Positions 14,601-25,900 of a stretch of 64,000 bases of DNA are shown here, in pieces. Position 1 is the first letter of the stretch. Each line of letters begins with the position of its first letter. Under the pieces are notes generated by a model. It did no database searches, had not been told where the DNA came from, and saw only the letters and a list, made by a program, of their open reading frames with translations. The DNA lies in contig VXCM01000068.1 in assembly GCA_014773175.1 (NCBI GenBank), forward strand, positions 1 to 64,000, read 5' to 3'. The DNA is from Lucifuga dentata (Eukaryota > Chordata > Actinopteri > Ophidiiformes > Bythitidae). Made by a program: the position numbers and the translations under genes.

Positions 14601-17600
14601 CCATCACAGGTTCTACAGGACTGCATGAGACATCACAGCTCTCTGGTTGAAATGGGGAAACTATGGGTGAGTTTTATTTGATTATTTCCAACAAAATATC
14701 CACCAAGAAGTTTAGGCTGTTAGTCTTATTTGTTTTTATGTATTTGTGAATGAGCAGGATATTTTAAACATTTTAAGAGATTTCTGTGAATGAAAGTAGG
14801 TCTTGGGCCAAGGAACAAGTGATTTGATTTTAGTATGGAGTGGGAATTTTTAAAAAAATTAAATCTTAACACTGTGAGAGCGATCATTTTCGTGCAAAAA
14901 CATCAGTCTTACATTGTAAATTCATTGCACGTCACTCCATCTGAGAGTTATGTTAAAATCTTAGCCATCATCTGTTTCAGACTGTGTAATGTCCGGTTTG
15001 ATATATGTCAGAGGAATGTCTGGTAAATAGTAGCTCTGTGACAAGCAGGAAAAAAAACTACAAAGACAGAAACACATCATCAACTTGTCATCCATCATCC
15101 ATCTGTATGTAGGCAAGATTATAATGTATACAAATGCTTTCTACTACTCATTGCTTTTTAATGGCCTCTTTTAAAAAAATAAAGGACCACAGCATAAATA
15201 TTAATGCATACTTAACTGGGTTTCCTGTGAGGCTTGAGATCATCTCAGTATCAAAAGAATACAGTAAGATTATTTGGATTGAGGTGCAAAGAGTCAGCTT
15301 TTGTTTTATCTGCTCTTGAGATAAGCTGGATTTAATGCGTGCTTATGATTTTCAGGGAAACCTCCATGACAGATATGGACAGCTGGTAGTTCTGTATACC
15401 AGGCTGCTCTGCACAAAGATGGAGTTTCACACAAAGGTACGGGCTTCCCTGTCATATGATTAGACTGTATGGATTGTTACTTTGTTTTTCCTTAAATTAT
15501 CATTTTTATATGGTAAAGGGCCTCTAAAGCGTGTTGAGACATTGTATGTGATATTGGGCTGTAGAAACAAACTTGACTTGACTGATACTAAGATGCATGT
15601 ATGATATGGCAAAACGATGGAATTCACTGTGTGAATGGCCACGAGTTCTAAGATGCCAAAAATATACTTGAATGCAGCATTCAGAAATCCCACCGAACCT
15701 GGAGGTCACAGATGAAGTCTTGGAGCGCACTGCGGGAACAGACATTAACAATGTGTGAGTCTTAGTAACAACTTGTTAGTTGAAAATGTGTACCATATAT
15801 ACTCGAGTATAAGCCAGTCTTGTGATAAGCCGACCCCCTGATTTTGACCTGCAAATTTCAATTTTTAAATAAACGTATATAAGCCGGCCCCCTGATGTTG
15901 TTCCATCAATTTATTTGTTTAGCAAATTACCTGTTTTTTTGGATATTGTCTTAGTATTCCTGTGATTTTCTTCTGAAAATAATCCACGTACCGGTAAACA
16001 TGACATTTATTTCAGCAGCTGATTACCGTAACTGACATTAGCTGACATTAACTTTTCCGGACTTCTCTTCCTTGTCTGAATCACCAAACAGTTCATTCTA
16101 GTCCTGCTCTGTGTAACGTGTGTCCTCATTGTTGACAAGTCCGTGTAGTTTCCATTGCGTGTTGTATCTTATCTCAAGCTTCTGGCTAATAAAGCACAAA
16201 ACATGGTATTGAATGAGACTACCAAATAACGTTACCGTACCGGTATATGAAACAGCACTTTTATAAGGTCGTCTCTGATTGGCCCATTCTTTTGTCTTTG
16301 ACTAATCACAACAGCGCTTACTGGCTGCTGTAAATGGCCACTGCAAAATGTGCTGGATATGATGTTTAGTCAGGAAATATCTCATTCTAAGGTATGATTT
16401 AAACTATTTTCCATGGGTAGTGGTAATGGGTAGTATTTCCACCCCTGGAAATTTCCTTCTCTGGGATCAAATTTGAATTTCTCGTGTATAAGCCGAACTC
16501 CCTGATTTGCTTTGTGAAATTTAGTAATAAAAACTCAACTTATAATTGAGTATATATGGTAATTATATGTCAATGTAATATGTCAATACTCCTCACATAA
16601 TTTCCTTTTCTCATGCTTCTACACAGCTAACCTTTTTTAATCATCAAACACTACCATCTAATGTTGTTCATAAAACAAACAGACAAGCTGCTCTTTTCAT
16701 TTCACAGGGGCACATTGTCATTGTTTCTGAGTGGGGTCCTTTTCTTTCTAACGAAGGTATCAACTTCTGTCCTGCAGGTTCCAGCTCACAGTGGAGGTGT
16801 TTGATTACCTGGACGCGGAGCTGAGGCTCGCCGAGACAGGTGAAGGGAAAAAAACCTTCCTCCCACCTTTCCACATCCTGCCATTCAAGCAAGGAAACCT
16901 GAGCTACAGAGCTGCAACCTGCTGACATTATCTATTTATGTACCACGGCCAAGAGCCCGTCAAAGAAAGGTTCACTGTGAACAACTGCCTGCAAACAGGA
17001 TTTTCACATTGACTTCAGTCCTTTGTCTTAAAAAAAATAATTGAGGTTAATCACTTGGCTCACTTTTACATGTCATCTCCTGTTTTGGCCTAAATGTGTC
17101 TTAACCAAATAGGAAATGCCTGCAATTAGAGGACATTAAGCTGATTTCCTACAGTCTGGCAGGAATGTTTGTTCCTCCCAGGCCTGCAGGGCTGAGGCCC
17201 AGGATCCCGTCTGAGCACTATAAACCAACTTTGTGACTCTGCTGTGAGCAAAGTCTGCTACAGCTTCACTCTCTGCTGGTGCATCTTTCTTCTCTGTAGA
17301 TGAACTCAGTCATGTCCTCACATTTAGCAGCACAACAAACACATCAACAGAAACATCATTTCATCCCACCTGTGTACTTGTACATGCTTGATAATAAATC
17401 TTGACAATAAATCTCTGATTGACTGATTGAACAACAACAACAAAAAAAACTCTGTAATGTATATGTGGCTGTTTAAATTTCATATGGGGGATACATGTTT
17501 TATGTATCTGATTTTTTTTTTTTTTTTTCCCCNTTCCCCTCCCCCCCCAGTGATTCGACAGCTCAACACATCCATCGCCATCTCCACTCTAACATCAGGC

Positions 17601-19840
17601 CAGTGTCGTCTGGCTCCGCTTATCCAAGTTGTCCAGGACTCTAGTCAACTCTACCACTTCACCGTCAAGCTTCTATTCAAGCTGCATGCCTGTAAGAGCA
17701 GTTATTATGCATAAAAGAATGAACGCTTAGACTACTTATGGATCTCAAAACTTAATGATTTTGTAACATGTGGATTTCAGGTCTTCCTGCTGACACCTTA
17801 CAAGGGCACCGGGAACGTTTCCATGACCAGTTCCACAGGTTGGTTGCTTGAGGCCTCAGGCTATGAGTGAATGAGGACAACAGCATCAAAGGAGAAGGAA
17901 TCTTTATTATACCATAGCAAAGCTGGAATATAATTCTTTCATCCAGTCACCACAGGACTGATACTAATGTTCCCATTCCTGCTTACCCCCCATCCTTTGT
18001 ATCACTGGGTGTCACTGTCAAAATCACATTTTTAGTGCACAGTACAGAGAAGAGTATGGGAGGCTGAGGAGTCCCTGACATTTCCTTTAGATTTACATCT
18101 GTAATATTTCTCACAAAAGTTGAAGTCGATCTGTTTTACCTTGTATTATATTACTCTGTCTTCTAGAACAATTATGACACAGTTTGCATATCTGCCAACT
18201 ACTATTTTTTTTTCTGTTGTCCCAAAGTCTGAAGACCTTCTTCAATAAAGCCAGAGACATGCTGTTCTTCAAGAGATTGATCCAAATTCCCAAACTGCCT
18301 GATGTAAGAGACAGAGGGATGGGGGGGGGGGGNGGGGGGGGGGGGGGAGGAAGTGGGATCATTTCACTGCTGAATCACAGCCTCCATCTTGGATGACATC
18401 ATAAAATATCAAAATCACCTGTTCTGGAGTGACATGGTTTTTGCCCTGAACATGATGACAAACAGTTTTAAACCTTTACACACTTTGCATCTCCTTGCCA
18501 GTCCCCACCTAACTTCCTGCATGCTGCCTCGCTGGCCAAGCATGTGAAACCAGTGGTGGTCATCCCTGATGAGGATGAACCAGAGCAGTTAGACGATGAT
18601 GATGATGACCCAGAGCCACTGATTGAGGTCAGCGACTCAATACCCAGCATGCAGGCCCAACCACAGGTATGGTGCAAAAGTCACAGATGCATGCATGGAC
18701 AGTGGGGTCCAAATGTCTGAGACCACTGTGGAAATACTTCTATTTTGCATTCTTTTTGAATTTAATACAAGATTTTTCATTTCAAATGATTTTTTAAATT
18801 GTTACAATTTGTAATAATTTGAGCGAAAGTTGAATATTTGAAAAATGTACATGAATTTCAGAATATCTTAGTATTTGGTATGCCCCCCTTTTNAAGTTGA
18901 ATATTTGAAAAATGTACATGAATTTCAGAATATCTTAGTATTTGGTATGCCCCCCTTTTACTTTAGTGACAGCATGCACTCCAGCTGGCGTGGACTCCAC
19001 AAGTTTGTGCAAAACCTGGTGACCCAAATTATCCCAGCATGATATGACAATGCTCCACAGAGCTTCTTGTGATGTCAGACTTTCTGATTATTTCCAGATT
19101 TACATGGAAAACATCACAGAGTTTCGATGTGGTCTCAGACTTTTGGACCCCACTATATATACAGCCACTCTCTCACACACATAACAGCAGTGTGAGCCTG
19201 TTTCTTTTCATTCATTTTCCACTTTCTCTTCACAGCCTGACATATTTGATCAGACCTTTGGACCTCCCAATGGTGGCTTTGATGACAGGTGAGGCAGTGT
19301 GTTTTTCATTCTAAATGTGGTTGTTAATACAGCACTGAGTCTATGCCCACACTGACTGTGAGTGTGTGTAATTTATCCGGCAGGGACCTCCAGATTGAGA
19401 GCCTTAAGCAAGACCTGGAACTGTTAAGAGCAGAGCTGGAAAGAGTCAAAGCAGAGGTAAGAATTAATTTGAAGCCTGCTGCTTATTTGTTAGGCTGTGT
19501 GTGTATTAGAGGTGTGACGGTGAAGGGTGTTATTGGAAGGAATCTGGGTCATATGTTGGGTGGATGTAAATACTGCTCCCAACATGTGGAATCCGGCAAG
19601 TACCTGCAGAACAGGAGGTGACAGAGTGTCCGTTTGTGATTTTGACGTCAAAGACAACTCCAGCTTACAGCCTTTGATAAATAAATAGGAGCAGATATAA
19701 AGTGAAACTATAAATGTCTTGAGAGCTCATAGATTATCAAGGCTTCACAATCCTATACATTTGTTATTTTAATGATAGCAACTGGTTAGAAATGTTTAAT
19801 CAGGATCTGGATCTGCATCAAAAAAAAAAAAAAAAAAANA

Positions 19841-19906
<66 letters not shown>

Positions 19907-22892
19907 CGTATATGTATATGTATATATATATGTGTGTATATATATATACATATACGTACATATATATATACATATATATACGTATATATATATATCTACG
20001 TATATATATATACGTATATATATGTGTATATATATACGTATATGTATATATATATGTATATATATGTGTATATATATATGTATATGTATGTTGATAGGCT
20101 GATAGTGGCCATGATAACTTGTAATAGTTGGTCAGTTTTCACAGTAAGTGTTTCTTAAGTTGCTGTTCTCCCTTTCTCTTTCTTCAGGCTCAGCGCTACA
20201 TCACGCAGCTCAAGTCTCAGATCAACAGTCTAGAAGCAGAGCTAGAAGAACAGCGGGCACTCAAACAGCGTGCCCTTGTGGAAAATGAGCAGCTGCGCAT
20301 GGAGCTGGAGGCCACACGCCGCCGAAATGCAGAACACGAGAGCTTACAGACCACGTACATTGAGTCAGAGAGTAAGATGCACCGGCATTACTGTCACATG
20401 CATATACATACACACAGCCTGCTCCATGTGGTTACACTGGCATCTCTCTTTTCTGCAGAAAGAGCCCAGGCCACTGAGCAGCGGTACAATAAGCTGAAGG
20501 AAAAGCATACAGAGCTGGTGGCCAGCCATGCCGAACTGCTCCGGAAGGTACAGACAGACTGCAGACCAGTCTAGAGCCGTGTGTTTTGAATTAGATGTCA
20601 GCACCTCAGTGTGTGTGGCAATATTAAATGTGTTAATGTGCTGACAGAGTGCAGACACCGTGAAAATGCTGTCAGCAACCCAGCAGACGCAGGAAGAAGT
20701 GGAGAGGACCAAACTGCAGCTGTCATTTGAGGTGGATCGAATCAAACAGGAAGCTGACATGAAGGTTGGTGGTGTGCCATTCTGCATAGTGAATGTGGCA
20801 GCTTTAAGGTAACAGTGCAGTGTGGACTTCTACAAATAATGCTGTTTTTATTCTTAATGTAGCTTGAAGAGCAGAAGTTTGAGATGGAGAAAATGAGGAG
20901 AGAGCTTGAGGAGAAGATGGCAGAAATATTGCAAATCAAGACAACCCTGCAAAACAGCGAGAAGGTGATAATGCACGAAAGACGTGAATGATAATTTAAT
21001 TTGCTATAATTTAAGCTTCAAAGTTTAGGCTGTTATTGTTTCTGTGTTTGAAGGCTGAATGGATTTCCTTCAGACACTCACAGCTATCAGCCTCTTCTGT
21101 CTCTTCTCCATTTCCATTTCCCTCTCTTTTTGTCAGACATCAAGCCAGATGAACAGCTCGATGACAGCTCTGCAGGCAGAAAAAGAGCGTCTGATGTGGT
21201 CTGTGAGCGAGAAGGAAGCGGAGCTGTCGTCACTACGGCAGGCTGCACAGGCGCAGCAGTCCTCACTTCAGCAGGAGCGAGATAGGAGCAGCAGGGAGGT
21301 GGGCGAGCTGCAGGGCAAACTGCAGGAGAAGGTCAGTCAGAGCAGAGTTGTCTCCGCTCACTGCTAGTTCTACTGAGCTGTCTTTAAGTTCTGACAATGT
21401 AGAGGTGTTATCCTGCATTTATCAAGCATAAATTTGAAGGATTAAATATCTTAAGTCTTCATTGAAGTGACTTTGTGCAAGAAAGTTGATCTTCAGAATG
21501 TTCTAGAGAATTTATTTTAGGGGGAAATAGAAGACAATTAAGACAATACTCAGTACTTGATCCTTAAACAAATTAGGACATATAATATTCCAATTTTATG
21601 TCATTTTTGTTCCATTTTTTGATGTCCATTTTAGATACATTTTAATCACAGTAACTCATTTTCAGAGGTTTAAAGGCAGTTAACAACACATGCTCTGCCA
21701 TGTGAAATACTGTAATGGATTGCGATAAATGAAAAGATGTGAAGAACAGTTTTAGAAAAAATCTGCAGGAAGATAACCATATGGGCATGCTTTACAATGT
21801 TAGCAATATGAAAGAAAGATTGGTCTCAAAGCTTAATAATGAAAGAAAAGTGATGCCGTGTTCACCGATGAAGTGAAACTCACAAGTGAAATAGCATTTT
21901 AAGCAACCCATTTAAACAGCTCAGTCTAAATGTTTTGGGTTTTTTAGAATAAGGTCATGGTGCATTTAAATGTCTTCAATGAGCAGCAAGATAATTGGTG
22001 AAAAAGAATAAACAGAAAGCCACATGCATGTTCAGCAAAAAAACACAAATTGATTTTCAAAAAACATTAAGCCGAATGCGGTGCATGTGGACAGATGGAT
22101 TTATGCAAATCGTTCAAATATGCAAATCATTCATCTGCTCTCATGCCGTTCTTTAGTTACAAAGCAGACAGAGACAAGACACTGGCTCAATTTAGTCACT
22201 TAAGCCAAACAGTAAATGTTGTTTGTGAAACATGGTGCAGGGGGCATGATAAGCAGATTGCAGGATGGATTATTAAACCATATTGAACCACATGACTGCA
22301 CATGGTTTGTTGTGTGTGATTGTGTGTCTGTTTGTGTGTGCAGATAAGTCGGGAGGACCAGTTGAAGCAGAAGCTTTTGGAGGAGCAGTTTGCCCTGCTG
22401 CAGGGAACCGTCGCCGAGGCAGAGCTCATCATCCAAGATGCCGTCGCAAAGATCGATGATCCCCTTCATATACGCTGCACCAGCTCTCCAGGTCAGAGCA
22501 GACTCTTATCATAAACAGAATTTGTATAGCATGATTCAAACAAAATGCAACAACCTATAGAAATGCAAATAAAAAAAAAAGGAAGGTAAAAAAAAAGGGC
22601 TTCTTCGTGAGTTTGTGCAAAAAGAACAATGAAAATGTTTTATAGAAATGCAAATAAAAAAAGGATTTTGAAGCCAAATAGTGTTACAAAGACTTAAGCT
22701 TACTTGGAGTTTCTTATTTTCTTTTTTACTGTTGCTTCCTGTTTGCCCTCAAAACACAGATTACCTCATAAGTCGGGCGGAGGCCACTTTAGGATCCATT
22801 GACAAAGTGAAAAAGGGCCATGCAGACTTTCTGGTCAACAAGGGAGGTAAGTTGTTCAGCTTGTGAATCCACATTAATGAAGACATTTAAAG

Positions 22893-22957
<65 letters not shown>

Positions 22958-25900
22958 TTGTTATTGTGACACTGCCCGTCTCCATCTCTCATTATTTGCA
23001 GATGCTGGAATGTTGGTGAGGGCTCTGACCCAGTTCTCCCACTTGGCTGCAGATACAATCACAAATGGCAGCGCCACTGCACACATGGCACCCACTGACC
23101 ATGCAGATCGTAAGGAATATCTCAGAATTTTGAAAGTGTTTTTAAGCGTCGGTGTACGGAATGCAGAAGTAAGGCTGGTGGCTCAACATTGCTCATTTAC
23201 ACCCTGCAGGACTGACGGAGAACTGCAGAGGCTGTGCCACCGAGAGTCTGCAGTTCTTGAAGGACCTTAAGTCCAAAACCACCATCCAGAAGGCGGACCC
23301 AGCTGTCATTCGCATCATCGTGCAAAAGATTCTGTACTTGGGCCAGGTGAGAGAAGGGTACCTGGGCAATGTAAGAAAGATGGAATCAATTAAAAACAAT
23401 CAAACACAGTATATTTATTATGTATTGTATTTTGAGTACATTCATAAATGTACTCAAAAGTACATTCATAGATGTACTCAAAAACTTCCAGTAACTGCCA
23501 AGGCCATTATTTACTTTCAAGTTACGCCATACCCGCACCCACAGTAGCATGTACAGTATGCGTAATCATTTTGTAAAAAATAATGTTCAAGTTATTACAC
23601 TTTTGTGACCTTATATGGCTTGTAGATAGCAAAAATACAGATAATATCAGATAAAAACATGATCATTATAATACCTGGTGCAAAATCAGTTTAGCACTTC
23701 TGACAGAAAACCAGGAGCAATGCTGTCATGTCCAAGTACTGGAGTTAATTTTGTATTTTGTGTAGCTGATCATAAATTTAAAAAAAAACTGAGAGGAAAA
23801 CTAGTATTGGTGGGATAAATACATGTCAATGTCCCTTATGACTTTTAAAAGTTACAAAATAAAACAGCATCCTGTTTGTTCCCCATCCTCCCCATTCTGC
23901 TTCTGTTGTTGGTGTTGATCCTACTCTGTCATGACGATGCAACAAGTATTTCCCCATTTAATAAATTTCCTTATCATAAGCACCACGCAGACTCTGACTT
24001 ATTGGATTTACAGTATATGCGGTGACGCTAAAACCACCTATCAGCTTCCTTACTGGTGGCTTTGTAAAAGCATATGCTCTGTGTCATGTGTCTCCATGCT
24101 GCTGGGAATGACCATATCAAAATACACTAATGTGTCACTCTTCACACTGTTTTACTACAATACTTTCACAGTTAAATGATCTATTTCTTCATCTGCCATA
24201 ATAGTAACAGGTTATATTAATTTCTGATAGTCTTCACCACAGATTAGAGCCCCATTGCTTTCCTTTTTTTTAAATGACACACCAGATGCACTCCTCTTCC
24301 TCTGTAGTCCCACACTCATTTTATTTCCAGCCACCTGCACACAGCCATGTCCTAATTACCAGCCTTTGTTTGCCCTAATATATCTCTCCTCCTCCATCAC
24401 ACAGTAGCCTCTGTTAAACTTTGATGTTAAAGTTTTTGTGTTTTTAAAGTTTTTTTTTCCTTTGCTCAGCAACGACATTCATGAGATATGAGAAAAATCC
24501 AACGCAGTGAACAGTTGCACTTACAACTATTTAAATCTGTAAATGAAGAGACTTAATTTCACCAGTTTAGGTCAAAAAATAAATAACTGAAATTGAGGTT
24601 TCAGTTATTTATCTTTATTTATCTTTATTTATCTGGCTTTGGTGTCAGTGTGATATGTGACCCGTGGGTGTCAAATCACCAATGGATGAACTATTTTGGA
24701 TTAGCGCTACAAAAAGAAGAAATTTAGGGGAAGTACATCAAACCACCTCCTGAATAATGAACAAGGTTAAATCTGTCTTCTCTGTTGATATGCAACAACT
24801 GAATTTGGCAATCTAGTATGTGGTATTTTACTTATTTAATGATGAGATGGAGTATAGCAGTTTGGATGAATATAGAGTGCATTATGATAATTCTGCCATA
24901 TTATTGTGAATTCATCTTTATGTAAGCATACACAGGGCTACTTCTACTTTTATTGGAAGTTTTACAGAAATGCATATTTATATCTCAACGACCCTTTAAT
25001 TTCTTAAATCCAGGAGCTGCGGCCCAAAGGCATGGATGTTCGTCAGGAGGAGTTGGGAGATCTGGTGGAAAAGGAAATGGCTGCAACATCAGCAGCTATT
25101 GAGGAAGCAGTCCGCAGGATTGATGTATGTGCTTTGTAAGAAATTAATTGGTGGTTAAAATGTGTTAATTTCCTTGTGTAATACTGTGTGTATAAATTCT
25201 TATTCTGCAAAGTGTAAGTGATGAATGTTCTATATGGTTTTTATATATATATAGGAAATGATGAATCAGGCACGACAGGACACATCAGGACTTAAACTGG
25301 AGGTCAATGAAAGGTTTGTTCTTGTTGGGACTTTATCTTAACTTTCACACTCTAAAAGTTGAATCAAAATTAGAGAATTGATAGAATTGATACGGTAGAA
25401 TGCCACCACTTATACTGTATATTACTGCGTAAACTTAACTCTTTATCATCTTGCCCTCTTACAGAATCCTCAACAGCTGCACAGATCTGATGAAGGTAGT
25501 TTGCTGTGTAGATTTTTATGTGTATTATGAATTAATAACACAGAATACAATGCTACATCACTCCTATTTTTTAATTAACAATGTAAGGAACATACCTTTT
25601 CTGTCCTCTTCGTTGTTCTCTAGGCCATCCGCATGCTGATCCTGGCATCTACAGACTTACAAAAAGAGATTGTGGAGAGTGGAAAAGTGAGTCTTACTGC
25701 TCTTATTTTAAAATCCCAAACTGGCAACTCAGTCATAATCTAAAATAATCTTTTGACAGAAGCACAGCTGGATTAACAGTACTAATTTTTTTGCTGGCTA
25801 TAAGGGGGCAGCCACCATTAAAGAGTTCTACGCCAAGAACTCTCGTTGGACTGAGGGACTCATCTCTGCTGCAAAGGCCGTGGGATGGGGAGCCACTGAG

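Noticed and set aside
22789..23058. Threonine-histidine repeat ORFs at the GT array
   Set aside because: Pure translation of a dinucleotide microsatellite. The same holds for the TA-rich ORFs at 19792-20158 and the CT/GT ORFs at 11378-11740 and 50324-50572.
23434..23485. Short tandem unit resembling a CRISPR repeat pair
   Set aside because: Only two imperfect units in a vertebrate intron with no spacers; a local palindromic duplication.
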